From CAIWHR01 sp963724975 (GTDB lineage Bacteria; Pseudomonadota; Gammaproteobacteria; Burkholderiales; Casimicrobiaceae), in assembly GCA_963724975.1 (NCBI GenBank), contig CAVRXB010000005.1:992001-1056000 (forward strand): a DNA stretch of 64,000 nt, read 5' to 3'. The position numbers and the translations under genes were made by a program. Of the stretch, positions 1 through 8,979 are shown one piece after another. Below the pieces are notes generated by a model. That model saw nothing but the letters and a program-made list of their open reading frames with translations. It did no database searches and was not told where the DNA came from. The first letter of the stretch is position 1, and each line of letters begins with the position of its first letter.

Positions 1-18
1 GGTTGCGGCGGTGACGCG

Positions 19-774
19 TCAGCCGGCGGGGGCAGCTGCAGCTCCACCGTGCTGCGCCACTCCGCCGAGGAACAGCCGATTGAGGTTGGGGTCGCCGAGG
101 AGCTCGGACGCAGGCCGGTCGAGCGCGAGACGCCCCATTTCCAGCACCAGCGCGCGGTTTGCATACTTGAGCGCGGTGCGCACGTTTTGCTCGACCATCA
201 GGATCGTCGTCCCGGAGTCGGCCAGTTGGCGCAGCAGCGTCATCACCTCCTGCACGAGTTTCGGCGACAGCCCGATCGAGGGCTCGTCGATCAGCAGAAC
301 TCGTGGGCGCAGCAGCAGCGCCCGACTGATCTCGAGCTGTTTTTGCTCGCCGCCGGACATCGTGGACGCCTGGTTGTCGATGCGCTCGCGAATCCGCGGA
401 AACCGCTGCAGCGCCTCGTCGATGCGCGCGGGAAGCTCCGCGCGCGGCAGCGTGATGCCGCCGAGCTCGAGGTTGTGCCGGACCGACAGCGATCCGAACA
501 GGTTGCGCCCCTGCGGCACGAAAGCGATGCCGTCGGCCAGCAGATGCCGTGGCCCTTTCCCATTGATCACCTTGCCCTCGAAGCGCACTTCGCCCGAGCG
601 CGGTATCAGCATGCCGAACAGCGTCTTCAGCACCGTGGACTTGCCGGCTCCGTTGGGACCGATCAACAACGTGATCTCGCCCTTGCGCGCATCGAGCGTC
701 GTCTCGTTCAAGATGGTGAGGCTGGGCGAGTAACCTGCGACGACCTTGTCGAATTCGATGATCTTTTCAGTCAT
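19..774 (-). CDS. livF: Branched-chain amino acid ABC transporter, ATP-binding protein LivF
   Basis: This is one of the two cytoplasmic ATPases of a Liv/HAAT-type importer, 251 aa, the usual LivF length. Walker A GPNGAGKST lies at residues 39-47, the signature MSGGEQ at about 139-144 and Walker B VLLIDEP at about 159-165. The switch position reads VEQN, with Gln where most ABC ATPases have His; this is normal for LivF. The gene follows livG by 12 nt and closes the order livK-H-M-G-F. The substrate may be a branched-chain amino acid or another small carboxylate or aromatic acid, because Liv systems next to catabolic genes often have shifted specificity. Family assignment is firm; substrate is not. 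Confidence 0.95.
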   Translation of the reverse strand: MTEKIIEFDKVVAGYSPSLTILNETTLDARKGEITLLIGPNGAGKSTVLKTLFGMLIPRSGEVRFEGKVINGKGPRHLLADGIAFVPQGRNLFGSLSVRHNLELGGITLPRAELPARIDEALQRFPRIRERIDNQASTMSGGEQKQLEISRALLLRPRVLLIDEPSIGLSPKLVQEVMTLLRQLADSGTTILMVEQNVRTALKYANRALVLEMGRLALDRPASELLGDPNLNRLFLGGVAQHGGAAAAPAG

Positions 775-786
775 GATTTTCCGCCG

Positions 787-1539
787 TCAGTTCCCGAGAT
801 ACGCTTCGAGCACCTGGCGGTTCGCCTGCACCTCATGCGGCGGCCCTTCGGCCAGCACCTTGCCCTCGACCATGCAGATCACGTGCGGGCAGAGCTTCAT
901 GATGAATTCCATGTTGTGCTCGATGACGACGAAGCTGCCGCCCTGCGACTTGTTGAGCTCGACCAGCAGCTCGCGCAGCTGGTCGACGAGGCTCGGGTTG
1001 ACGCCCGCACATGGCTCATCGAGCAGCACCAGCCGCGGCGCCGGCATGAATGCCATTGCGATGTCGATCAGCTTCTGCTGCCCGTAGGACAGCGTCCCCG
1101 CATACAGGTGGGCGACATGCTTCAGCCGGAAGAGCTCGATCATTTGGTCGGCGTGCTCGCCGAGTCCCGCATCGGGCCTGGCGAACATGCGGCCGGGTAG
1201 CGTACCTTTGAACTCCTGCGCCGCGACAATCAGGTTGTCGCGCACTGAGAGCTTGCCGAACACCTGCAGCGTCTGGAACGTCCGGCCCACGCCACGTCGC
1301 GAGAGCTCGAGTGGCGACATCCCGGTGATGTCCTCGCCGCAAAACTCGACGTGCCCGGCTGTCGGCTGGATCTGTCCCAATATGCTGTTGAAGAGCGTCG
1401 TCTTGCCCGAGCCGTTGGGGCCGATGACGCCCACGATTTCGCCGGGGCCGACCGCGAAGCTTACGCCGTCGACCGCCTGGATCGCGCCGTAGGACTTCTT
1501 GACCTCGCGTACTTCGAGGAAGGGGGCGAGCGCGCTCAT
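787..1539 (-). CDS. livG: Branched-chain amino acid ABC transporter, ATP-binding protein LivG
   Basis: Second ATPase of the Liv-type importer, 250 aa. Walker A GPNGSGKTT lies at residues 40-48, signature LSYGQQ at 150-155, Walker B LVLLDEP at 170-176 and the switch His in IEHN near 208. The long insert between Walker A and the signature, and the C-terminal VLEAYLG ending, are typical of LivG. It lies 97 nt downstream of livM and 12 nt upstream of livF on the same strand. It should pair with LivF beneath the LivH-LivM membrane dimer. Confidence 0.95.
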   Translation of the reverse strand: MSALAPFLEVREVKKSYGAIQAVDGVSFAVGPGEIVGVIGPNGSGKTTLFNSILGQIQPTAGHVEFCGEDITGMSPLELSRRGVGRTFQTLQVFGKLSVRDNLIVAAQEFKGTLPGRMFARPDAGLGEHADQMIELFRLKHVAHLYAGTLSYGQQKLIDIAMAFMPAPRLVLLDEPCAGVNPSLVDQLRELLVELNKSQGGSFVVIEHNMEFIMKLCPHVICMVEGKVLAEGPPHEVQANRQVLEAYLGN

Positions 1540-1636
1540 TGGTGTGCCCCCACGCTTGCGGCCTCATTGGCCAATTCGGCCGCCGCGCTGTTTCTCGAAG
1601 GGGCGCGATTCGCGCCTAGGGACGGCCCGGCGCGGC

Positions 1637-2629
1637 TCACTTGACCGCCTTCGCGCGCTTGAACCGGTCGGGAATCGACAGGATTCCTTCCGGCAGCCAG
1701 ATCATCAGCGCGACGATAGCAACGCCGAAAAAGACGAGATACCACTTCTGCATGAACTTGAGCGCATCGATGTTGCTGGCGCGCAGGACCTCGGGAAGCA
1801 GGATGATGATGATCGTGCCGACGACAGGCCCGAAAAACCGGCCCGACCCACCAACGATCACGGCGAGCAGCATCATCAGCGACGTCGAAAAGTGGAACGG
1901 TCCGGGCTCGATGAACTCGACGAGCGATGCGAAGTACACGCCGCCAATGCCCGCGCATGCAGCGCCGATAGCGAAGGCGAGTAACGTGTAGGCGGTGATG
2001 TTGACGCCGAGGCTCTCGGCGCGGATCGGATTGTCGCGCAGCGCGGCGAATGCGCGACCCCAAGGAGAGCGCAGCAGCCACCATAGGAAAAGCGCCAGCA
2101 GGACCAGCGACGCCAGCGTGAAATAGAAGTAGAGCTTCTCGGTGTCGAAGGCAAAGCCCAGAAGCGACGGCCGTGGAATGCCGGAGATGCCGAACGTGCC
2201 ACCAGTGATCTTCTCCTCGTTGCGCATCCCGAGAAAGACGAGCACGTTGAAACCGAGTGTCGCGAACGCCAGGTAATGGTGCTGGACGCGCAGTGCCGGA
2301 AAGCCGAGCGCCAGCCCGATCGCGAAACAGGAGACTGCCGCGATCGGCAGCACGAACAGGAATGGAATCCCCGCCTTGAGCGCTATTGCCGCGATATAGG
2401 CGCCGATGCCGAAGAACGCCGCCTGCCCGAGCGACATCTGCCCGGCGTAGCCCACCGTCAGGTTGAGCCCGAATGTCGCCATCAAATAGACGCAGTACAG
2501 CGTCAGCAGATAGATATCGCTGCGCTTCAGGTAGGACGCCCCGATCGCCACGGCCACCAATACGACGATGAGAATTCCTGTCTTGACGGTAGCGCGCACG
2601 GGTGCGGTTCTCTTGGAGGTGGCACTCAT
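1637..2629 (-). CDS. livM: Branched-chain amino acid ABC transporter permease LivM
   Basis: Inner-membrane permease, 330 aa, with about eight to nine hydrophobic segments. It carries the LivM hallmark GYAGQMSLGQAAFFGIGAY in the first third and a conserved loop near RSPWGRAFAALRDNPIRAESLG. The start is the ATG at 2627-2629, which overlaps the livH stop as ATGA, so translation is probably coupled. A single long frame also runs upstream of this ATG, but only because livH is shifted into the livM frame; the family N-terminus fixes the start here. Confidence 0.93.
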   Translation of the reverse strand: MSATSKRTAPVRATVKTGILIVVLVAVAIGASYLKRSDIYLLTLYCVYLMATFGLNLTVGYAGQMSLGQAAFFGIGAYIAAIALKAGIPFLFVLPIAAVSCFAIGLALGFPALRVQHHYLAFATLGFNVLVFLGMRNEEKITGGTFGISGIPRPSLLGFAFDTEKLYFYFTLASLVLLALFLWWLLRSPWGRAFAALRDNPIRAESLGVNITAYTLLAFAIGAACAGIGGVYFASLVEFIEPGPFHFSTSLMMLLAVIVGGSGRFFGPVVGTIIIILLPEVLRASNIDALKFMQKWYLVFFGVAIVALMIWLPEGILSIPDRFKRAKAVK

Positions 2630-3502
2630 ACCTTGCGCTCCTCGGGCTTGCCGAGCAGTCCTTCCGGCCGGAACAGGATCACGCCAAGGAACAGCACGAG
2701 CGCGACACCTTCCTTGTACGCGGGCGAGACGTAGAAGCCGACCAGATTCTCGAGGACGCCGATCAGGAGGCCGCCCAGCAGCGCTCCTCGCGTCTGGTTG
2801 AAGCCGCCGATGATCGCCGCGAAAAAAGCCTTCTGCCCGATCGAATCGCCCATGTCGAACTTGGCGAGATAGGTCGGCGTCATCAGCAGCGCAGCCACCG
2901 TCGCCAGCGCGGCATTGGTGAGGAACACGTAGAGCACCATCCTCTGTACGTTGATTCCGAGAACCTTCGCCGCCTCGGTGTTTTGCGCCACCGCCTGCAT
3001 TGCACGACCGGTGACGGTGCGATTGAGAAACGCCTGCAGGCCGACGACGATCGCGCCCGCGACGACGTAGGGTGCCGACGTCGGCGTAGGACACGTTGAG
3101 CCCGGCCAGATCCCATTGCCCGGTCGGGAACGCGCTGGGAAACGGATGCGCTTCCGCGCTGTAACCGGCGCGCACAATCGATTTGACCGCGATCGACAGG
3201 CCGAGCGTCGCGATGACGAGCGGAATGACGCCGTGCTTGATCAGCGGATCGACGATGACCCGCTTGAATCCGTAGCCCAGGATCACCATCGCGATCGCAC
3301 AGGTGATCAGAAACGCAAGCCAGAGCGGGGCACCGGCGGCAAGGAAAAACAGGATTCCGAACGCCGGGAGCATCACGAATTCGCCTTGCGCGAAATTGAT
3401 GACGCCTGCCGCCTGCCACAGCAGCGTGAAGCCGAGCGCCGCCAGCGCGTAGATGGCGCCCGTCGCACATCCCGAAACGACAAGTTGCAGAAAGTCGGCC
3501 AT
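2626..3502 (-). CDS. livH: Branched-chain amino acid ABC transporter permease LivH (one frameshift)
   Basis: Partner permease of LivM. The N-terminal part (MADFLQLVVSGCATGAIYAL onward, with the NFAQGEFVML motif) is in one frame to about base 3076. The rest, with the family motif TGRAMQAVAQN and ending in KPEERKV, is in the next frame. The total of 877 nt is one base too long. Removing one base in the GGCACCC stretch (about 3070-3076) gives a continuous protein of about 291 aa, the normal LivH length. Either a sequencing insertion or a recent inactivating mutation explains it; I favour an error because the same kind of single insertion recurs across the window. The stop TGA overlaps the livM ATG. 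Confidence 0.88.
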
Positions 3503-3545
3503 CGTGGAACCCTCGGCGATGATTGCCTTTGTCGTCCGCCAGGCA

Positions 3546-3567
3546 GCGCGGCCGCGTTCGGCCGCGC
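3546..3567. promoter_or_regulatory. Perfect 9-bp stem-loop between livK and livH
   Basis: GCGCGGCCG and CGGCCGCGC flank a CGTT loop in the 95-nt gap after the binding-protein gene. No U-tract follows on the minus strand, so it is not a classical intrinsic terminator. In importer operons such hairpins often protect or partly terminate the message, so that the periplasmic protein is made in excess over the membrane subunits. That role is inferred here. Confidence 0.55.
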
Positions 3568-3597
3568 CGCCCCTCTCGGAGTTGACGTCAGCGTGAC

Positions 3598-4746
3598 CTA
3601 CTTGGCGGAGGCCGGCGGAAGCGTCTGCGTCACGACCTGCTTGCCATTCTCGACTTTGACGAGAAAGCTTTCGCGGTCGAGGTCGCCGTTGGCGTCGAAC
3701 GATACGTCGAGCAGCACGCCCGGCGTGTCCTTCGCCGAGATCGTCGCACCGTGGAGCGCAGCGGCCAGCGCCTTCGAGTCGACCTTGCCGACCTTTTCGG
3801 TGACCGCCTTCACGATGTACATGCCGCTGTAGCCCTTCATCCCGTTGTGGTCGCTCTTGTACTTGTATTCGGCCTGGAATTTCTTGTCGAAGTCTTTGAT
3901 CGGCGCCTGCGGTGCATCGACGGTGAGGCCGACGTGCGCCATTGCGCCGTTTGCGGCGTCGCCGGCGAGCTCGATCACTTTCTGACCGGTCAGCGTCGTC
4001 TCGCCGATGATCGGCTTGTCGTAGCCCTGCTTTTTGAGTTCACGCAGCGCACGCGCCGATTCCTCTTCGTTGGTATAGACGAACAACGCATCGGCATTCG
4101 ACTGCTTCGCTTTCAGCACGGCGCCCGAGAAATCGACCTGGCCGGGATCGGTCGAGATATCGGCCGCCACTTTGATGCCCTGCGCTTCCAGCGCTTTCAC
4201 GATCGAATCGCGCCCGCCCTTGCCAAAGTCGTTGTTGACCCAGATCACCGCTAGCGATTTCGCCTTGAGGCCATCCTTGATGTACTTCGCGACCTTCGGC
4301 ATCGCGGTCGACTGGGTGAACGAGGTGCGGAACACATAGGGATTGCCCTGCTGCGTAATGGCCGCCGCTTCGCCGCCCGTGAAGTTCGTGATTTGGGCGC
4401 GCTTGGTCTCCGCCATGCTCACCACGATCGAGCCGGAAAACACGGGGCCCATGACCACGTACACGTTCTCGTCGACCGCTTTCTGGGAGAGCGCTTTCGC
4501 AAGCTGCGGCTGCGTTTGCGTATCCGCCGACGAGTACTCGACCTTGCGTCCGAGGATGCCTCCGGCGGCGTTGATTTCCTTCACGGCCAGCTTGACGCCA
4601 TTGTCGAAGTTCGTGCCGGCGGTGGCGCCGCCGCCCGACAATTCAACGACACCCGCGATCTTGATCGGCGGTTGCTGCGCCGCCACGAGCAGAGGCGCAA
4701 ATGCCAGGGCGCCCGCGATCAACCATTGCCTGCACAGACGATTCAT
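3598..4746 (-). CDS. livK: Liv-type ABC transporter periplasmic substrate-binding protein
   Basis: Periplasmic binding protein of the adjacent importer, 382 aa, with two alpha/beta lobes of the Peripla_BP_6 type. The start is the ATG at 4744-4746, preceded by GGAGG with good spacing. It gives a clear Sec signal (MNRLCRQWLIAGALAFAPLLVAA, likely cleaved before QQPP). The 13 extra upstream codons in the open frame would bury this signal. The region around residues 40-55 (VVELSGGGATAGTNFDNGVK) is the usual ligand-lobe start. The gene heads the livKHMGF unit. Ligand unknown. Confidence 0.92.
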   Translation of the reverse strand: MNRLCRQWLIAGALAFAPLLVAAQQPPIKIAGVVELSGGGATAGTNFDNGVKLAVKEINAAGGILGRKVEYSSADTQTQPQLAKALSQKAVDENVYVVMGPVFSGSIVVSMAETKRAQITNFTGGEAAAITQQGNPYVFRTSFTQSTAMPKVAKYIKDGLKAKSLAVIWVNNDFGKGGRDSIVKALEAQGIKVAADISTDPGQVDFSGAVLKAKQSNADALFVYTNEEESARALRELKKQGYDKPIIGETTLTGQKVIELAGDAANGAMAHVGLTVDAPQAPIKDFDKKFQAEYKYKSDHNGMKGYSGMYIVKAVTEKVGKVDSKALAAALHGATISAKDTPGVLLDVSFDANGDLDRESFLVKVENGKQVVTQTLPPASAK

Positions 4747-5050
4747 CGAATCCTCCATTTCACCGTTTGAATACCGCGAATCCACCGCCCGCCGCCGAAC
4801 GCTGCAACTCTCGAACCCAATCCTGCACCGTCTTCAACGTTTCAGACGTACCGCCAGCGACGAATGCAAAGATCATTACGCGAGCGGGGCCGAAAGTCTA
4901 TCGATCAGCGGTCGCGAGTCGGGTCTCACGCCACGCCACAGACGAAGGCCTCCGCGGCCTGCTCGACCTGCATTCCGATGCCGTCGGCAATTCGTCCGCC
5001 GGATCAGTGCGTAGCGATCCGTCATGTCGATGTCACTGTTGTCGCGCCGC
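4747..5050. other. Gene-free leader and spacer upstream of livK
   Basis: About 300 bp between the AroE-like gene and livK, both on the minus strand. It should hold the livK promoter and the end of the preceding operon. No convincing gene, strong terminator or consensus promoter was found. Only the livK ribosome-binding site next to the start is clear. Confidence 0.5.
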
Positions 5051-5884
5051 TCAGTAGTCCACTTTCGCCAGGGCCCGCAGCTCTTCCGGCGTCGCCGTCC
5101 CGAAGCCGAAGAATTCGAGATACGCGGGGATCATCTCGAACAGCATGTCCGTGCCGACCTGATAGCGGCAACCTCGCTGCCGCGCCGCTTCCAGAAGAGG
5201 CGTTATTTCCTGCTTCATCACCACCTCGCCGACAAACGTCGCCGGCGACAGCCGTGCGACGTCGATCGGAAGCGGATCTTGCGAATTCATTCCGAGAGGC
5301 GTCGCATTGACGACGAGGTCGTAGCCGCCCGGATCGTTCGAGGCAACCCGCACCTCGAGCCCGGGATAATGCTGGCGCAGGCGGGCGGCGAGGCCTTCTG
5401 CCGATCGCGGTTCGGCATCGGAAAGCGAGATCGACGCCACGCCATCGGCGGCGAGTGATGCCGCTATGGCCGAGCCTACGCCGCCCGACCCGACGACGAG
5501 GCATCGTGCACCCGCGAAAACAAATTGGCGGTGCCGGAGCCCTCTCGTGAATCCGACGCCGTCGAACATGTCGCCCATCAGACTCCCGTCGCCGCGTTTC
5601 AAGATGGCGTTACACGCGCCCGCGATCTCGACGGCCGTCGAGCATTCGTCGAGCAGCGCGACGGTCGTCACCTTGTGCGGCATCGTGATCAGCGCACCGC
5701 GGATGTTGGCGAGCTTGAACAGCGACCGCAGCACGACTGGATAGTCCTCCGCCTTGACGCCCATCGGCACCACCACTGCATCGACGCCGTGCGCGTCGAA
5801 CCACGGGTTGTAGATCAGCGGTGCCTTGAAGGCCTCGGTCGGATACCCGATGTGCGCAATCAAGTGGGTCTTGCCGCTGATCAT
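5051..5884 (-). CDS. AroE-like shikimate/quinate dehydrogenase family protein
   Basis: NAD(P)-dependent dehydrogenase of the shikimate dehydrogenase fold, 277 aa. The nucleotide-binding loop GSGGVG is at 132-137. The catalytic Lys is in TMPHK (K71) and its partner Asp in FDGVGF (D108). The substrate-recognition stretch reads EAFKAPLIYN at about 17-26, where biosynthetic AroE has S-x-S-P-x-x-H-N, so the usual Ser pair is absent. With transport and catabolic neighbours, a catabolic role on quinate, shikimate or an analogue is more likely than aromatic amino acid synthesis. It overlaps the upstream Gfo/Idh gene as ATGA. Confidence 0.82.
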   Translation of the reverse strand: MISGKTHLIAHIGYPTEAFKAPLIYNPWFDAHGVDAVVVPMGVKAEDYPVVLRSLFKLANIRGALITMPHKVTTVALLDECSTAVEIAGACNAILKRGDGSLMGDMFDGVGFTRGLRHRQFVFAGARCLVVGSGGVGSAIAASLAADGVASISLSDAEPRSAEGLAARLRQHYPGLEVRVASNDPGGYDLVVNATPLGMNSQDPLPIDVARLSPATFVGEVVMKQEITPLLEAARQRGCRYQVGTDMLFEMIPAYLEFFGFGTATPEELRALAKVDY

Positions 5885-6975
5885 GCCGACCTCGGAGCGG
5901 CAGCGACGGATGCGGGCTCGTCCAGCGTGCTGACGAGCCGTCCCGACCGCGCGGCTTCGGCGATGGCCTCGGTGACGCGCAGGTTTTGCAATCCGTCGCG
6001 AGCGCTCACCAATGGCTCGGCGTCGCCGCGAATCACCGCGGCGAAATGCTCGATTTGGTTCGCGAGCGGATCCTCACGCCGTAGCGGCACCGTGCGCGTC
6101 GCGTACGGCTTGAACCAGGAGCGGTCCTCGTCCTTCTCGTAATACTTGAGGCGCATCGTCGGCACGCCGAGCGAGCCGTTCGTGCCGATGATGGTGTACG
6201 CGTCTTCGTCCGCGTACGTCGGATACGCCTTGTTCTCCTGCGACGTCTGCTCCCAGTTCTTCGGCGAGGCTCCGGTGTCGCAGAGCAGAAACGCGCCCAG
6301 GGCGCCATTTTCGAAGCGCAGATTGATCGCGACCGTGTCCTCGACGGGAAAGCCGCGTGTCGCGTTCGACGCGAATGCCTGCACGGCGACGATCTCGCCA
6401 GCCAACGCGCGCAGGTTGCCGATCTCGTGAATCATGTTGATCAGGATCGGCCCGCCGCCCGGCTGTCGGCGCCACGCGTTGGGCCCGTCGTAATAACCTT
6501 CGGAATCGGGTTTGTAGAACACCGCGCTGCCGATCACGCCAACGAGCGGCCCGAGCATTCCGGATCGCACGACCTCCACCGCCGCGTGCATGATCGGGCT
6601 GTGAAGGCGATGATGGCCGACCAGCAGCGCAACGCCTGCGCGCTCCGCCGCTTCGGTGAGCCGCAGTCCTTCGGCATACGTGTGTGCAATCGGTTTCTCC
6701 ACAAGCGCCGGTACGCCTGCCGCCACGCACACGAGCCCCTGCTCGACGTGCAGCACGTTGGGCGTCGCGATGATCACGCCGTCCGGACGATCCTTTGCCA
6801 GCAGCTCCTCGATCGACGCATGAAGTCGCACGCCCGCCTGCTTCGCGACCTCTGCGGCCTTTGCCGAAACGTCGACGATCGAAGCGAGCTCCGCACTCCG
6901 GCTCCTCTGGATCTCCTCGATATGGCGAAGCCCGATGAGGCCTGCGCCGGCGACAGCTATGCGGGTCTTGTTCAT
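5881..6975 (-). CDS. Gfo/Idh/MocA family NAD(P)-dependent oxidoreductase
   Basis: Two-domain dehydrogenase of 364 aa: an N-terminal Rossmann fold with GAGLIG at about residues 10-15, the family motif EKP at about 93-95, and a C-terminal alpha/beta substrate domain. I use the ATG at 6973-6975, because family members begin just before the Rossmann strand; the open frame extends 14 codons further upstream. Likely substrates are polyols, sugars or cyclic hydroxy acids. Its stop overlaps the AroE-like start, so the two are probably cotranslated and could act in sequence on the TRAP substrate. Confidence 0.85.
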   Translation of the reverse strand: MNKTRIAVAGAGLIGLRHIEEIQRSRSAELASIVDVSAKAAEVAKQAGVRLHASIEELLAKDRPDGVIIATPNVLHVEQGLVCVAAGVPALVEKPIAHTYAEGLRLTEAAERAGVALLVGHHRLHSPIMHAAVEVVRSGMLGPLVGVIGSAVFYKPDSEGYYDGPNAWRRQPGGGPILINMIHEIGNLRALAGEIVAVQAFASNATRGFPVEDTVAINLRFENGALGAFLLCDTGASPKNWEQTSQENKAYPTYADEDAYTIIGTNGSLGVPTMRLKYYEKDEDRSWFKPYATRTVPLRREDPLANQIEHFAAVIRGDAEPLVSARDGLQNLRVTEAIAEAARSGRLVSTLDEPASVAAAPRSA

Positions 6976-7033
6976 GAGGTCGTTCGCTTGGCGGCGGATC
7001 GAAACTTCCGGCGCCACGCCGAGAGCATGCGCA

Positions 7034-8342
7034 TCACATCAGCCCTTGTAGCCCAGGATCCGCGGAAGCAGGAGAGACGAAATCCGGCACCAGCGTGATC
7101 AGTGCGAGCGCGCCGATCATCACGTACAGGAACGGCATTACCTCGCGCACCATGTCGCGCAGCGGCACGTCGGCGATCTTGTTCATCATGAAGAGCAGCA
7201 GCCCGTACGGCGGCGTGACCAGCCCGATCATGATGTTGACGACCGCCATCACACCGAAGTGAACCGGATCGATCGCCCAACGCCTGCGCGGTCGGGCAGC
7301 AGCACCGGGAGGATCACGAGGATGATCGTCGTGCCTTCGAGGAAGCAGCCCAGGATCAGCAGCAGGACGTTGACGAACAGCAGGAACACATCGGCGAAAG
7401 CTCGTGCGCCTTCAGGAACGCGGAGAGCGCCTTGGGAATGTTCTCCGCCGTGATCACGTAGTTGAAGACCAGCGCGCCGGCGATCAGCATGCCGATCGAC
7501 ACCGTGACGCGCGCGCTGGACGCCAGCGAATGGTAGATGTCCTTCAAGCGAACACTGCGGTACAACAATGCGGAGATCAGCAGCGCATAGGCGGCGGCGA
7601 CCGCGGCAGCCTCGGTGGGCGTGGTGATCCCGCTCCACATGCACCCGAGCAGGATCACCGGCATCAGGAGCGCCGGCATCGCCTCCCAGGTCACGCGCGG
7701 CAGCTCGCGCAGCGGGACGCGTTTCTCGACCGGGAAATTGCGGCGCTTGGCCACCGCCGCGATCAGTCCGCTCTGGACGGCTCCCAGCAGCAGGCCGGGA
7801 ATCACGCCGCCCAGGAACAGGTAGCCGACCGAGGTGTCCGAGATCAGCGCGTAGAGCACCAGCGGGATCGACGGCGGGATGATCGGCCCGATGACCGACG
7901 ACACGCAGGTCAGCGCGGCGGCGAACGCGGCCGGATACTTGCCGTCGCGCGTCATCATCGTCTGCATGAGCTTCCCCGAGGCCGCGGCATCGGCGAGCGC
8001 GGAGCCCGACATGCTGGAGAAGATCACGCTTTGCGCCACGTTGACCTGGGCCAGCCCGCCACGGAAGCGCCCGACGATCGCGTTGCAGAAGTGCAGCAGC
8101 CTGTCCATGATGCTGCCGGTGTTCATGAACTCGGCGGCGAGGATGAACAGCGGGATCGCGAGCAGCAGCTGGCTTGCCATCATGCCGTTCAGCAACTGCT
8201 CGGCTGCGGTCCCCATGTCGAGGCCCGACAGGAACAGCCAGAGAATGGACCCGCCGATCATCGCGTAGGCGACGGGCAGCCCGACCAGACTCAACCCGAC
8301 GATGGCGATGAGCGCAAGGGAAAAAGGGCTCGTCAGGTTCAT
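7034..8342 (-). CDS. dctM: TRAP transporter large permease DctM (three frameshifts)
   Basis: The 12-TM ion-coupled subunit of a TRAP importer. The N-terminal three quarters (GGSILWLFLSGLD..., FSSMSGSALADAAASGKLM) read in one frame. Near 7387-7396 one base is missing. Near 7294-7296 and 7274 one extra base each is present. Repairing these gives the family's LPTAQALGIDPVHFG region, followed by the in-frame NIMIGLVTPPYG end. The repaired gene is 436 codons (435 aa), the normal DctM size. The start ATG (8340-8342) overlaps the dctQ stop as ATGA. Confidence 0.88.
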
Positions 8343-8857
8343 AGTCCGGAGCTCGGCTTGGTGATGTCGGCCTCTTCCGGCGCCTCGCCGCGAAATACAC
8401 TCACGATCGCCCAGAGATAGCGGACGATGACGGCCACCGCGAAGACGATGTAGATCGAGTACAGGATGTCGAGGCGGATCTTGAGGTAGGAGCTGCTCTC
8501 GACCTTCATGAAGGCGACGTAACTCACGGTGGCCGGCAGCGCCATGCCGAACAGCACGACTGCCGCGACTGCGACGATGAGACCGAGCACGCGCCGTCCT
8601 CGCGGCCCCAAACTGCCCGAAACGAGGTCGAATCGGACTTCCTCGCTTTCCTTCAGCCAGAATGCGGAGCCCAGCAGCACCATGTACAGCCAGGTGATGA
8701 CCGAAAGCTCCGACGTCCAACCGATCGGGAAATTGAAGAAGTACCGGAAGACGATCTGGATGATGAACGCGACGAACATCACGCCGAGCAGGCCGGCGAC
8801 GACGTTTTCCGCGCGTCGCCTCATCCAGTCGACGGCCGTGGCGATGGTCAAAGGCAT
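8339..8857 (-). CDS. dctQ: TRAP transporter small permease DctQ
   Basis: Four-TM small membrane subunit of the TRAP importer, 172 aa. It shows the usual early FRYFFNFPIGWTSEL segment at about 52-66, where FRY...w.eEl is conserved, and a charged segment before TM3. It is coupled to dctM by a 4-nt overlap and lies downstream of dctP. DctQ is poorly conserved in general, but order and topology make the call secure. Confidence 0.9.
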   Translation of the reverse strand: MPLTIATAVDWMRRRAENVVAGLLGVMFVAFIIQIVFRYFFNFPIGWTSELSVITWLYMVLLGSAFWLKESEEVRFDLVSGSLGPRGRRVLGLIVAVAAVVLFGMALPATVSYVAFMKVESSSYLKIRLDILYSIYIVFAVAVIVRYLWAIVSVFRGEAPEEADITKPSSGL

Positions 8858-8920
8858 AGCTTTCTCCGGTCCAACTCGGACCCCTCGGTCACCGGGACGC
8901 CGGGCGGACCGCCGTCATGC

Positions 8921-8960
8921 GCGGCGGCCGTGCCGGCCCGGCGGAAGCGCGGGCCGCCGC
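8921..8960. promoter_or_regulatory. Stem-loop between dctP and dctQ
   Basis: GCGGCGGCC (8921-8929) and GGCCGCCGC (8952-8960) form a 9-bp GC stem with a 22-nt loop in the 122-nt gap after the solute-receptor gene. As after livK, it lies exactly between a binding-protein gene and its membrane subunits. This suggests mRNA stabilisation or partial termination (inference). Confidence 0.5.
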
Positions 8961-8979
8961 TGCGACCCGCGCACTCCGA

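Noticed and set aside
1637..3502. A LivH-LivM fusion protein
   Set aside because: It exists only because of the livH frameshift. The middle 160 residues are non-family sequence, and livM has a proper ATG overlapping the livH stop.
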